Of a stretch of 64,000 bases of DNA, positions 24,904 through 34,638 are shown in pieces. The notes under the pieces are model-generated. The model was not told the origin of the DNA, did not search any database, and was given only the letters and a program-made list of their open reading frames with translations. The stretch lies in NCBI GenBank assembly GCA_041662485.1, contig JBAZSJ010000022.1, positions 1-64,000 on the forward strand, in the 5' to 3' direction. A program made the position numbers and the translations under genes. Origin of the DNA: Rariglobus sp041662485 (GTDB taxonomy: Bacteria > Verrucomicrobiota > Verrucomicrobiia > Opitutales > Opitutaceae). The first letter of the stretch is position 1. Each line of letters starts with the position of its first letter.

Positions 24904-25006
24904 AGGTAGGGCGCGTTATCCCTAACGCGCCTTCCGTCCCCTCGGCGTAAACCAATCCGGCGGGTTAACCTACCCGCAGACGATGACGGGGTCGGAAGAC
25001 CCCGTC
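24904..25006. repeat. Degraded paired-hairpin repeat plus GACGGGGTC hairpin
   Basis: GGCGCGTTA-tccc-TAACGCGCC at 24910-24931 follows GGTAG, matching the left arm of the intact element at 46.4 kb. A shortened right arm (GGCGGGTTAACCTACCC) ends near 24975. A separate hairpin, GACGGGGTC-ggaa-GACCCCGTC, occupies 24985-25006. Confidence 0.65.
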
Positions 25007-25083
25007 TCCATTTTCAGACTTCACGATATCCAAACCGACGGCGCCCGGAGGTCGCCGTCCATCTTCGCTATATTCTTCCCACG

Positions 25084-25719
25084 ATGAAACGCCTTCCCTT
25101 CGCCACGCTGATGCTCGCCGCGCTCGCGGTCGCGATTCACTTCGTTCCAGTGCTCGGCAACCTCCTGGAATTCGACCGCGCCGCCGTCGCGCACGGGCAG
25201 GCATGGAGATTCTTCACCGCCCACCTTGCACACTTCAGTGACGATCACCTTCGCTGGGACCTGCTAGCGTTCGTCTTGCTCGGCACGATGGCCGAACGCA
25301 TCTCGCGACGCGGATTTCTGCTCACATGTGGCCTGTCGGCGGCGGTGATCACGGCGGGCGTGTGGATCGCCCAACCGCAGTTCGCGACTTATCGCGGACT
25401 TTCCGGAGTTGATTCGGCGTTGTTCGGCTTCGTGCTTGCCGACCTGTTCGTGAAAGGGTGGCGGGAACAACACGGCTTCTCGATGGCGGTGGGCGTCATC
25501 GCGCTGGCCTCATTCGGCGGCAAGTGCGCTTTCGAGCTGGCCACGGGCGGCACGGTGTTTGTCGAGACATGCGGTGCGTTTGCACCCGTGCCGCTCGCCC
25601 ACCTGCTTGGCCTTGCGGCGGGAACCGCCGTGGCCGCGTTGCTCAATCGGCGATCGCCCGGTCGATCAGATGCTGCAACTGCGATGTCCCGATGGACTGC
25701 AACGTCCCGTCGAGTTTGA
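25084..25719 (+). CDS. Rhombosortase-like rhomboid protease
   Basis: A 211-aa intramembrane serine protease with about six helices. The catalytic serine motif is GLSG (Ser107, in YRGLSGVDSALFGF), and the catalytic histidine is probably His173 in VPLAHLLGLAAG. The early segment WRFFTAHLAHFSDDHLRWDLLAFVLLG is typical of the rhombosortase branch, which cleaves GlyGly-CTERM proteins for surface release or anchoring. It sits just after a VIT/VWA protein with such a tail, a likely substrate. The last 25 codons overlap the convergent AsmA-like gene by 77 bp and look non-essential. No Shine-Dalgarno. Confidence 0.85.
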   Translation: MKRLPFATLMLAALAVAIHFVPVLGNLLEFDRAAVAHGQAWRFFTAHLAHFSDDHLRWDLLAFVLLGTMAERISRRGFLLTCGLSAAVITAGVWIAQPQFATYRGLSGVDSALFGFVLADLFVKGWREQHGFSMAVGVIALASFGGKCAFELATGGTVFVETCGAFAPVPLAHLLGLAAGTAVAALLNRRSPGRSDAATAMSRWTATSRRV

Positions 25720-28597
25720 TCGGCTCGACCAAGGGCAAATAACCAAGCTCATCGCCGGCGCCGGCCCCAAGCAGCCTAAGCGTGCGCAGGTTGGCCGCCA
25801 GCCGGTCACGTGCGCCAAGCTGCAGGTTGATCGCCAGCGGCTGTTGCACGAGCGGAACCCCCGGCATGTAGGCGATCTTTCCGGATCCCGCCAGACGGAC
25901 GCCGGGAGAAATGAGGGATATTTCCTTCATCACCACGTTGCGCTGGGCATCCCGCTCCACCACCACGTTGAGCTGGTCAAATTTGATGGTGCCAAGCTGC
26001 TTCACCGCATCGGCCCCGGCCTGTCCGCGCCCGGCGTATTTCGAGGCCGTGCTGTTGCCGGTAAGCGCCCCGAACAAGCCCACCACCACGGCGGCCTTGG
26101 AGACATTGTTGGCGGTGTTGCCGGCCTTGACCCCCAAAACGCGCAACGTGCCGCCGCGGCTGATCAGGCTCACGTCGCCCAGCGCCGTGTCCTTGAACTC
26201 CGCCGGATCAAGCGCCCTCCCGGCAAGGCGCGTGCTGAGATCAAACTTGCCCTCAACCTGCACCGGCTTCAACGGATCAAGGGCGCGAAGCATCGGCGCA
26301 GGGTCGAAATTGGTGACGGCGAGATCGGCTTTTAGCCCATAGGGTTCGGCCGCCTTTTTGGCATCATAACTCAGGCTGCCGCCCGCCTTCAGGCTGGCTT
26401 CACCGCCAAGCGCGGCGCGCAGCGTATCCAGCGAAACCGCTTCCGGGGTTATTTTTATCGCGCCGCCGATGTCCGTGACCTGAAACGCGGAGGAATAGAC
26501 GACTTTCCTGAGCTCCAGTTTAAGTTCGCCCGAAACACCCGCCCAGAGCGGGCCGGACGGAACGGAAGCGGGCGTCGGCGGTTTGACCGCCGGCTGCGGC
26601 TGGAGGGCCACCGGCGTCGCGGGCGGAACAAGTCCGGCGAACAGCTTGAGATCCTCGATGTAAAGCGCGTCGCTCTTCAGCTGGGCGTCGATTTGCATCC
26701 CCGTTTTCAGGGACTGAACGACGGCGCCCAAAGTGAGATCGGATTTGCGCCCGGCATGGGTGATCACAAGCGGCGCCTGGGCGTCAATACGGCCGTTGGC
26801 GGCGCGATCGGCGCGCACGTAAAGCGCGACCGCCGGCATGGGCTGGTGATTTTTGCCTACCAGATTCGCGAGTTGTAGCGTGACCGCGATCTCCTGCTTG
26901 TCCGTAAGACTCGCCGTAATATCCCCGCGCGCCACGCCATCCGACAGCGCGAGACCGACAGGCGCGCCGGGTTGGCCCAGCAATGCGGGAAGGTCGGTCT
27001 CGAAGGTCACGGTGGCCTTGATCGGCTGGTTGTCTCCGGCGAGCTGGCCCGCCTTACCACTGAGCTTGATCAAGGTCGAAACGCCGCTCACCACGGACAA
27101 ATTGGAAAGCTCGGCCTGCCATCCCTTCGGCGTGTAGTCGGCCCCGACACTCAGGCTGAGATCGAGCGCGCGCACCAGAGGCTTGCCGCCCTGGGATACG
27201 TTGAGCTGGCCGAGCGTAAGCGGCGTGAGCGGATGAATCGCAAACCCGCCGTCGCGGGTGCCGGCGGCAAACTCGCCCTTCACGTCGTCTCCGGTCACAT
27301 CGAACCCCGGAAGAAAAGGCCTGGTCCAGGCCAGCGGAAGTCCCTGCACGCTTATGATGAAAAGATCATCCGCCGGCTGGGCTGCTTCGAGGGCATGCGT
27401 CACGGAGTTAAACTTCATGATCTGCCGCGTCTCGATACTGACAACCGGCTTGGCTCCCGAAAGCTGCGCGCTGAACCGGTCGAAGCGGATGAAATCACCC
27501 TGCCGCGTCACATCAAAATCGGCGGTAAAATCAATTTTCCCGATGGCGGAAAACTCCGGCGAGAGCGCGGCGAGCCGGTCTATCGTGGTGTTGAGATTTC
27601 CGACGGCGTGAATCTCGGAAAACTCACGATCGACGATGATCGTTCCCTTCCCCGCCGCCATGAACGCCGGCAGCGCACGACCCAGCGTGAAAGGCGCAAG
27701 ATCGGCGTCCTGCACATCAAGCACCCAGGTGCCGGTGAGCGACTCGGCGCCTTCGGGAAGTTTTGCCGCAAAGTTGACCAGCTCCTTTTGTCCGGCCCTC
27801 AAGACCACGGAATAGGCCTCGTCGCCTTTGGCTCCGCGAACGGCATCCATGAGGACATGGACATCGGCGCCCTTGGGAAACTGCTCACCGGTGGCGGTCG
27901 CATTTGTCGTGACCGCCAAATGCTCAAAGGAACGCGGCGTATCCATGCGGACGGTGATGTCGCTTTGCAGGACCATGCTGCCGACCTGGGCTCCCTTTTT
28001 GGCGGAGACGAGGACCGCCTTGAACACGACCTTCCCGTCCTGCCCGACACCAATGTTTCCTCCGGTGATGACCACGTGAACCGTGCCCTGCCCGGCCGGC
28101 AGGATGACATCCCCTTCGATATCGAGCCCATCGAGCGAGAAATCAGCGGGAAGCCGCAGCTGTTGAAAAATACCAGCAAAGGCCTGGCTCACGACCTCGG
28201 CCGGCAGCGGGGACGGTTGAGCCGGCGCGGCGGAAGTCTGTTTGGCTGGTGCCCCCCCTGAAATCGTAACCGGCTGGCTAAGATCGAGCGTCCAACCCTT
28301 CGCGACCACGCGCTTCACGGCGACACGACTGCTCGCAGCGTCGGTCAGGGACACTTCCACTTCGGCCGCCGGCACGACGAGGTCGAGGCCCGGTTGGATG
28401 AGATGGATGCTTTCAACGCGAGTGACATTGAGGCCGGCGTTCACGGTGCCGATCGCAAGGTTCAGATCGGGCTGCGTCGCGATGGCCCGGCGGGCCGCCC
28501 AGGTTTGCACGCCGGAATGAAAGGCGAGCGCGACAACCACCGCCAAAAGCACCGCGAGGCCGACGACGCAAAACAGAAGAAGACGGATGAATTTCAT
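25643..28597 (-). CDS. AsmA-like envelope protein
   Basis: A 984-aa protein with one N-terminal membrane anchor (FIRLLLFCVVGLAVLLAVVVALAF). Beyond it lies a long periplasmic chain of beta-rich repeats typical of the AsmA/TamB/YhdP superfamily, which is thought to bridge lipids between the two membranes. Segments such as GKIDFTADFDVTRQGDFIRFDRFSAQLSG and the C-terminal part (VEGKFDLSTRLAGRALDPAEFKD...LISRGGTLRVLG) fit the AsmA C-terminal pattern. A Pro-rich linker sits near residue 660. It follows the RND operon on the same strand after a strong hairpin, so it may be a downstream, reduced-expression member. Confidence 0.85.
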   Translation of the reverse strand: MKFIRLLLFCVVGLAVLLAVVVALAFHSGVQTWAARRAIATQPDLNLAIGTVNAGLNVTRVESIHLIQPGLDLVVPAAEVEVSLTDAASSRVAVKRVVAKGWTLDLSQPVTISGGAPAKQTSAAPAQPSPLPAEVVSQAFAGIFQQLRLPADFSLDGLDIEGDVILPAGQGTVHVVITGGNIGVGQDGKVVFKAVLVSAKKGAQVGSMVLQSDITVRMDTPRSFEHLAVTTNATATGEQFPKGADVHVLMDAVRGAKGDEAYSVVLRAGQKELVNFAAKLPEGAESLTGTWVLDVQDADLAPFTLGRALPAFMAAGKGTIIVDREFSEIHAVGNLNTTIDRLAALSPEFSAIGKIDFTADFDVTRQGDFIRFDRFSAQLSGAKPVVSIETRQIMKFNSVTHALEAAQPADDLFIISVQGLPLAWTRPFLPGFDVTGDDVKGEFAAGTRDGGFAIHPLTPLTLGQLNVSQGGKPLVRALDLSLSVGADYTPKGWQAELSNLSVVSGVSTLIKLSGKAGQLAGDNQPIKATVTFETDLPALLGQPGAPVGLALSDGVARGDITASLTDKQEIAVTLQLANLVGKNHQPMPAVALYVRADRAANGRIDAQAPLVITHAGRKSDLTLGAVVQSLKTGMQIDAQLKSDALYIEDLKLFAGLVPPATPVALQPQPAVKPPTPASVPSGPLWAGVSGELKLELRKVVYSSAFQVTDIGGAIKITPEAVSLDTLRAALGGEASLKAGGSLSYDAKKAAEPYGLKADLAVTNFDPAPMLRALDPLKPVQVEGKFDLSTRLAGRALDPAEFKDTALGDVSLISRGGTLRVLGVKAGNTANNVSKAAVVVGLFGALTGNSTASKYAGRGQAGADAVKQLGTIKFDQLNVVVERDAQRNVVMKEISLISPGVRLAGSGKIAYMPGVPLVQQPLAINLQLGARDRLAANLRTLRLLGAGAGDELGYLPLVEPIKLDGTLQSIGTSQLQHLIDRAIAD

Positions 28598-28658
28598 AGG
28601 GCGAAGCCCGAAGGGAAAGAGCCGCCAGTTGTGGCAGCGCCGGAGTTACAAAGCAAGC

Positions 28659-28695
28659 GGCGCGGCGCTCCGCACAAGCCGGAGGGCGCCGCGCC
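28659..28695 (-). terminator. Strong hairpin between tolC-like and asmA-like genes
   Basis: GGCGCGGCGCTCCG (28659-28672) pairs with CGGAGGGCGCCGCGCC (28680-28695), leaving two bases bulged. On the minus strand no T tract follows, so it may be an attenuating or RNA-processing structure rather than a full terminator. Confidence 0.45.
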
Positions 28696-28721
28696 GGGAA
28701 AAGAAAGAAAACAGAACTGCC

Positions 28722-30086
28722 TCAGTTCACAGGGGCATACACGTCGGCCTGGCCGATGGCCTTGCGCATGCCGGCGAGGGCGACGTTGTAATTATAATTG
28801 GCCTGAAGCTCGTTGAGGCGGGCCTGGCTGAGGGCCACCTGGGAGGTGAGCACATCGAGCTGCGTGGCGGTGCCTGCATTGAACCGGGCCGTCGCCAGAC
28901 GCAGGCTCTCGCGAGCCTGATCCACGGTCTTGAGCGTGGCCTGCACCAGTTCGTCAGCCTCCTGCAGCGACGAATAGGCCTGCCGCACCTCGACATCAAT
29001 TCCGAGGATTTGCGACTCGGTGTTGAGCCGCGCCTGCGCGTATTGCGAACGGGCCTGCATGACCCTGCCGGCGGTGGCACGGCCATCAAAAATGGCCCAG
29101 CTTGCCTCGGCGCCTACCGTCCAGCCATCCAAGGAATCACGGAAACGGTTCGACGTGGACTTTTTGATCCACTGATAACCGCCGACGACATCAACGGTGG
29201 GCAAATAGCCGGACTGCTGCAGACGGATATTGCGCTGGTTGGCCTGCTCGGTCTTGGAAAGCGCGAGAAGCTCGGGGCGGTTGGCGCGGGCTGATTCAAG
29301 GGCGGAGTTCAGGTCGTATTGGGCGGGCGTAAATTGCAGCGTGCCCTGAACATCAAAGGTCTTGCTCGAATCGGCCGTGAGACTCACCGGCGCGCCGAGA
29401 GACTGGCGGAGCTGGTCGAGGGAAGTCCGATAGGTGTTGCGCGCCGTGATCAGGGTCGGCTGGGCGTTGGCAAGCTGCACCTCGGCCTGCAAGACGTCGA
29501 AGTTGGAAACCGTGCCCGCCTTGAAGCGGTTGGTGACGTTGCGCAACTGCTCGGTGAGCAGCGCGATGTTTTCCTCCTGCACGGTGATCTGATCGCGGGC
29601 GAGAAGGATGTTGAAGAACTTCGTGCGCACATCGAGGAGCGCGTTGTTGATCGTGGCCTTCAGGTTAAAGAGCGAGGCGTCGCGCACCAGACCTTGGGCG
29701 TCAATGGCCGCCCTGATGCCGCCGCCGGCGTAGAGCGTCTGCCGCGCCAGAATGGCGATGGTCCAATCCTGGGTGCTGGGCGGGGCGCTCTGCACCAGGT
29801 CGGAATCCTTCTTGGTGTAACTGGCGCTGGCGGACACCCGCGGAAGAACCTGGGCCTTCACCTCGACGATCAACCCTTCCTGCTCGCGAATGGACTCGCG
29901 CGCCAGGCGGATGCTGTAGTTGTGCTCCAAGGCGTAGGAAATGGCACCCTGCAGATCAATGGGACTCGGCAACGGCGCGGTGCCCTGCCCCGCCGAACGC
30001 GGCGCGGCGGATGCGGTGGCGACCAGCATCATCGGGGCAAAAAGGCCGGCAAGTCGGATAAGGTTCAGAAGAGACGATGGTTTCAT
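28722..30086 (-). CDS. TolC-family outer-membrane efflux protein
   Basis: The 454-aa protein has a signal peptide (LAGLFAPMMLVATASA) and two long alpha-helical hairpin repeats of the outer membrane efflux protein family. Examples are AISYALEHNYSIRLARESIREQEGLIVEVKAQVLPRVSASASYT in the first half and the matching LESARANRPELLALSKTEQANQRNIRLQQSGYLPTVDVVGGYQW in the second. It forms the outer channel of a tripartite pump with the two genes upstream on the same strand (gap 35 bp). Length and order are usual. Confidence 0.93.
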   Translation of the reverse strand: MKPSSLLNLIRLAGLFAPMMLVATASAAPRSAGQGTAPLPSPIDLQGAISYALEHNYSIRLARESIREQEGLIVEVKAQVLPRVSASASYTKKDSDLVQSAPPSTQDWTIAILARQTLYAGGGIRAAIDAQGLVRDASLFNLKATINNALLDVRTKFFNILLARDQITVQEENIALLTEQLRNVTNRFKAGTVSNFDVLQAEVQLANAQPTLITARNTYRTSLDQLRQSLGAPVSLTADSSKTFDVQGTLQFTPAQYDLNSALESARANRPELLALSKTEQANQRNIRLQQSGYLPTVDVVGGYQWIKKSTSNRFRDSLDGWTVGAEASWAIFDGRATAGRVMQARSQYAQARLNTESQILGIDVEVRQAYSSLQEADELVQATLKTVDQARESLRLATARFNAGTATQLDVLTSQVALSQARLNELQANYNYNVALAGMRKAIGQADVYAPVN

Positions 30087-30121
30087 ACGCGGAGAATCAA
30101 AGTAGGGATGATACGCAGATT

Positions 30122-33100
30122 TTATTCTGACGCCACTTGGGACGCGACATTAACTTGGTCGAAGCCGGGCTTGGCTCGATTATGCGAATGGTCTTTGGCG
30201 ATCAACATGTAGAAAGCGGGCACCACAAACAAGGTGAACACGCTGCCTATGGCCATGCCGACCACAAGGACCCAGCCGATGCTGTTACGGGCGGCGGCGC
30301 CGGGACCGGTCACAAAGATCAGCATAAGATGACCAAAGACGGTGGCGGCGGAGGTCATCATGACGGCCCGCAGACGCGTGGCCGCGGCGCGACGGATGGC
30401 CTCGATCTTGGCCACGCCTTCTTCTTGGAGCCGGTTCGCAAACTCGACGACAAGGATGCCGTTCTTGGCAATCAGGCCCACGAGGGTGATGAGGCCTATC
30501 TGGGAGTAGATGTTCAACGAAGTTTTCCAGAGGAAGATCGGGATCATCGCTCCGGCCAGCGCAAGCGGCACTGATCCCAACAGGATAATGAAGGGATCGC
30601 GGAAGCTGTTAAACTGGGCCGCCAGCACAAGGAAGATAAGCAGCAGTGCGAGCACAAAGGCCTTCCAGAGCGCGTTGCCTTCGTTGCGCAGCTGTCGAGA
30701 CTGGCCGCCGTAATCGATGGAGTAATCGGGTGGGAGAATCTCCTTGGCCTTGGTCTCGAGTTTCTTGAGGGCCGCGTCGATCGACGGCCCGACGCCGATG
30801 ATTTTCACGGCGTTCAGCTGCTGGAAGCGGTTGAGCGTGCGCGGTTCCACGGTCTCCTTGAGGCTGGCGACGGTGGAAAGGGAGACCAGCTGGCCGTTCG
30901 GCCCGCGCACATGGTAGTCGAGCACCTGGTCGGCGTTGAGGCGCTTGCCGCGCTCGACCTGCGGGATCACCCGGTAGCTGCGCCCGTCGTTGACGAATCG
31001 GTTGACATAGCCGCCGCCAAGCATCGAGCCGAGATCATCGGCAATGTCTCCCAGGTTCAGTCCCATCGAAGCGACCTTGTCCTTGTCCACGTCGATCTCC
31101 ACCTGGGGCACGTCGAACTTGAGGTCGCTGTCGGCGAAATAAAAGGTCGGCGCGCCGCCCGGGGCGTTGGCCTCGGTGTTGGCGTAAATCGTAAGCTGCG
31201 TGGCAAACTCGAGCATCTGCTTGTGATCGGCCGTCGAGCGGATGACGAACTCGATCGGCAACTGGCCGCCGGACGGAAGCGGATCGGGTGTTTTCATGAC
31301 CACGTTGAGGCCGGCGATCCTGGATGCCTCCGCCTGCAAGGAGGTCTGAATCTGCAACGCCGTGCGCTTGCGCTCCGACCATGGCTTGAGGATGGCACCC
31401 CCGAAACCGAAGCTGGTCGAGGTGATTTGGAACGAGTTCGCGTATTCCGGAAACGATTCGAACATCGTCTGCACCTGTTTCGAAAAAAGCAGGTTTTGAT
31501 CGATGGTGCCGTTGGGTGAAGGCAGCAGAATGCTGAACACCACGCCCTGGTCCTCCTGCGGCGCCAGTTCGCGCTGGGCAAACATGACAAAGGGGCCGAC
31601 CAGCATGATCAAAAGCGTCGCCGTCATCAGGACATAATGCAGCATCTTGTAGCGGCGCCCGAAGGCGAAATCGAAGCCGATGCTCGCGACCGCACCGAGC
31701 AGACTGATGCCCAGCGCGGCAAAGGCGACCGGCTTGATGGATGCGACGGCCCCGGACTTCCCCAGGATAAAAAACATGATCACCATGCCGACCACCCAGA
31801 ACAAGAGCGCCACCCCCAGCGACCACGGCAGCACGGACCAGGCGATCTTGCGGTCCTCACGGGGCGAGATCATCACCCCGACGATGCGCTCATACCGGTC
31901 GCGAATGCGATCAAACGTGCGGTTGATGAAACCGGAGAGCCCCTGCCCCTCGTGGTCGTGATCCTTGAGCAAATGGGCGCTCATCATGGGCGAAAGCGTG
32001 AGGGCCACAAAGCCCGACACCGTGACCGCTCCGGCCAGCGTAAAGGCGAATTCCCGGAAGAGCGCCCCGGTGAGACCGCCCTGAACGCCTATGGGGGCAT
32101 AAACCGCGGCCAGCGTGATCGTCATTGAAATGACCGGGCCGACAAGCTCGCGTGCGCCGAGGATGGCGGCGTCAACGGGAGTCAGTCCCTCGCGAATGTG
32201 ACGCTCGACGTTTTCCACCACCACGATGGCGTCGTCCACCACGATACCCACCGCCAGCACGATGGCCAGCAAGGTCAGCAGATTGATCGTAAAGCCAAAG
32301 ACCAGCATGAGGAAAACCGCCCCGATAAGCGAAAGCGGCATCGCGACGATCGGGATGAACACCGAACGCAGGGACCCCATGAAAAGAAAGATGACCACGG
32401 TCACGATCAACAGCGTCTCGGTCAGCGTAACGGTGATCTCATGAAGGGCGTCTTCGATATATTTGGTCGCATCGTAAGCGATCTTGGCGTGCAGACCGGA
32501 AGGCAGGCGGCTTTCGATGCCGGGCATGGCGGCGCGCACGCGCTTGATGACCTCTACCGTCGAATCCGTGGGCAAAACCCATACGCCCATGAAGGTGGCT
32601 TTCTGGCCGCCAAAGCGCACCTCGTCGTCATAGCTCTCCGCGCCGAGATCAATGTCCGCGACGTCGGAAAGCCTGATGATGGAGCCGTTGCTTTCGGAAA
32701 CGACCAGCTGCTTGAATTCCTCGGCGTTCTTCAGGTCCGTGTTGGCGACAAGGTTGACCTGGATCATCGACCCCTTGGTCGAGCCTACCGCAGAGAGTGC
32801 GTTGTTTCTGGCCAGGGCCCGGCGGACATCGGAAGGCGTGAGGCCATGCGCGGCGAGTTCGTCGGGCTTCAGCCAGATGCGCATCGCGAAGATGCGTCCG
32901 CCCAGGATATCGGCGCGCTGCACGCCCTTGATCGAGGAAAGCTGGGGCTGGACGACGCGGTTCAGGTAGTCGGTAATCTGGTTTTGATCGAGGGAATCGG
33001 AGTAGAAACTCAGATACATCGACGCGAACTGGTTGTCGCTGGACTCCACGCTGATGGTCGGCGCCTCCGACTCCGGCGGAAGCTGGCTGCGCACCTGGTC

Positions 33101-33442
33101 TATCTTGGCGCTTATCTGCGCGAGGGCGGCGGTCGTGTCGTAGTTGAGCCTCAGGTAAACCCGGATCGTGCTCTGGCTCGAACGGCTTTCCGACTCGATG
33201 TAATCGATGCCATCGGCGCTCGCGATGACCCGCTCAAGCTGCGTGGTGATGTAGCCGCGCACCGTCTCGGCGCTCGCGCCGAAGTAGACCGTGGAGATGT
33301 TGACGACCGCGCTGTCACTCCGGGGGTATTGGCGGACGTTGAGCTTGTTGTAGGACACCAAGCCGACAACCAAGATGACGATATTGACGACAAGCGCGAT
33401 GACGGGCTTGCGAACGAACAGGTCGGTGAAACTGGATTTCAT
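30122..33442 (-). CDS. RND multidrug efflux transporter (HAE-1 type) with extra membrane segment
   Basis: A proton-driven inner-membrane pump of the AcrB/MexB kind. The N-terminus (FVRKPVIALVVNIVILVVGLVSYNKLNVRQYP), the helix-4 region with GIVVDDAIVVVENVERHIREG and the C-terminal GLIAKNGILVVEFANRLQEEG are all characteristic. At 1106 aa it is 50-70 residues longer than usual. The excess lies between the first and second halves, where two additional hydrophobic stretches appear (LPWSLGVALLFWVVGMVIMFFIL and FAALGISLLGAVASIGFDF). It sits in an operon with the adaptor and TolC-like genes under MarR control. Confidence 0.94.
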   Translation of the reverse strand: MKSSFTDLFVRKPVIALVVNIVILVVGLVSYNKLNVRQYPRSDSAVVNISTVYFGASAETVRGYITTQLERVIASADGIDYIESESRSSQSTIRVYLRLNYDTTAALAQISAKIDQVRSQLPPESEAPTISVESSDNQFASMYLSFYSDSLDQNQITDYLNRVVQPQLSSIKGVQRADILGGRIFAMRIWLKPDELAAHGLTPSDVRRALARNNALSAVGSTKGSMIQVNLVANTDLKNAEEFKQLVVSESNGSIIRLSDVADIDLGAESYDDEVRFGGQKATFMGVWVLPTDSTVEVIKRVRAAMPGIESRLPSGLHAKIAYDATKYIEDALHEITVTLTETLLIVTVVIFLFMGSLRSVFIPIVAMPLSLIGAVFLMLVFGFTINLLTLLAIVLAVGIVVDDAIVVVENVERHIREGLTPVDAAILGARELVGPVISMTITLAAVYAPIGVQGGLTGALFREFAFTLAGAVTVSGFVALTLSPMMSAHLLKDHDHEGQGLSGFINRTFDRIRDRYERIVGVMISPREDRKIAWSVLPWSLGVALLFWVVGMVIMFFILGKSGAVASIKPVAFAALGISLLGAVASIGFDFAFGRRYKMLHYVLMTATLLIMLVGPFVMFAQRELAPQEDQGVVFSILLPSPNGTIDQNLLFSKQVQTMFESFPEYANSFQITSTSFGFGGAILKPWSERKRTALQIQTSLQAEASRIAGLNVVMKTPDPLPSGGQLPIEFVIRSTADHKQMLEFATQLTIYANTEANAPGGAPTFYFADSDLKFDVPQVEIDVDKDKVASMGLNLGDIADDLGSMLGGGYVNRFVNDGRSYRVIPQVERGKRLNADQVLDYHVRGPNGQLVSLSTVASLKETVEPRTLNRFQQLNAVKIIGVGPSIDAALKKLETKAKEILPPDYSIDYGGQSRQLRNEGNALWKAFVLALLLIFLVLAAQFNSFRDPFIILLGSVPLALAGAMIPIFLWKTSLNIYSQIGLITLVGLIAKNGILVVEFANRLQEEGVAKIEAIRRAAATRLRAVMMTSAATVFGHLMLIFVTGPGAAARNSIGWVLVVGMAIGSVFTLFVVPAFYMLIAKDHSHNRAKPGFDQVNVASQVASE

Positions 33443-33476
33443 GGGGATGCGCGTGACGTGCGGACGTGGCCTGCCC

Positions 33477-34598
33477 TCAGGTGTTCGCCGGCTTGGGCGC
33501 CGGATTATTGGAGGGCAGAACGCTGTTGTTCACCTGCACGGGCAGACCGTTGCGAAGCTTGAAAACACCGGCCGTGGCCACCTGCTCCCCCGGCTTCACG
33601 CCCTCAAGGATGGCGATCTGGTCACCGCGGGTGACACCAAGCTTAACGAATTGCTGCCGGGCCCCCAGATATTCCGTGCCGTCGCGTCCTTTCATTTTTT
33701 CGATGATGAAAACCGAGTTGCCATAGGAGGCATAGGCGATCGCCGTGGCCGGCAGGATGATCGAGGGCGCGGCAGCGGGCAGGAGAACCTCGACATGCGC
33801 GAACATGCCGGCCCGCAGCACCTCGCCGGGATTCTCAATCAGCGCCTGGGCGGAGACGTTGCGGGAGGACGGATCCACCTGCGGGTTGATCGCCGTGATT
33901 TTCCCGGGAAAGCCGCGGTCGCCAAAGGCGTCCACCTTCACATTCACCTCCTGCCCGACCACGAGAGAGGGGAGCTGGCGCTGGGGAATGTTGAAATCAA
34001 CATACATCGGATTGAGTTTTTGCAACGGCAGCAGGGGCGACCCGCGCGAGACAAACTGCCCGACATTCACCAAGCGTATGCCCACGCGACCATCAAAAGG
34101 CGCGCGAACGATCTTTTTTTCGAGCTGGGCCCTGAGCGCTCCGGCATCCGCCTCCGTCTGGTTGAGTTGCGCCGTCGCCTGATCAAGCTCGGCTTGGCTG
34201 ATGGTATTCTTGGACAGCAGCTCGGTGGAGCGCTTCAAATCAAGTCTGGCCAGCGCAAGCTTCGACTCGGCGGCCGCGAGTTGGGATGCCTCCACGGTGG
34301 TGTCGAAGGTCAGCAGCACATCGCCGGCCTTCACGACGGCACCGTTTTCAACGGAGATCTTGCTGATGATGCCATCGGCGTCGGTGCCAAGCATAACCCC
34401 CTGCACCGGCGCAAGAGTGGCGATCACGCTGAGAGAGGGAGCCCAGGTTTCCTCGCGAGCCTCCACGGTGGTCACCGAGCTGGGGGGCATCGTGTGCGGC
34501 TGGGAAGACGCCGTCTTGATCTGCGCAACTTTGACGCCACCTAGAAGCGCGACGATTACAATGAAACCGACAAGGGCGATAATGAATCTTTTGAGCAT
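33477..34598 (-). CDS. RND efflux periplasmic adaptor protein
   Basis: A 373-aa membrane fusion protein. One N-terminal membrane anchor (FIIALVGFIVIVALLGGV) leads into a lipoyl-like half domain (GIISKISVENGAVVKAGDVLL), a coiled-coil hairpin (about 105-165), and the second lipoyl half VRAPFDGRVGIRLVNVGQFVSRG. Beta-barrel and membrane-proximal domains follow. It has no lipobox. It connects the RND pump with the TolC-like channel. The gene begins 40 bp after marR. Confidence 0.94.
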   Translation of the reverse strand: MLKRFIIALVGFIVIVALLGGVKVAQIKTASSQPHTMPPSSVTTVEAREETWAPSLSVIATLAPVQGVMLGTDADGIISKISVENGAVVKAGDVLLTFDTTVEASQLAAAESKLALARLDLKRSTELLSKNTISQAELDQATAQLNQTEADAGALRAQLEKKIVRAPFDGRVGIRLVNVGQFVSRGSPLLPLQKLNPMYVDFNIPQRQLPSLVVGQEVNVKVDAFGDRGFPGKITAINPQVDPSSRNVSAQALIENPGEVLRAGMFAHVEVLLPAAAPSIILPATAIAYASYGNSVFIIEKMKGRDGTEYLGARQQFVKLGVTRGDQIAILEGVKPGEQVATAGVFKLRNGLPVQVNNSVLPSNNPAPKPANT

Positions 34599-34638
34599 GG
34601 CTGGAACGAGGATGAGTTAGAAAAGAGGGAAGGTGATT

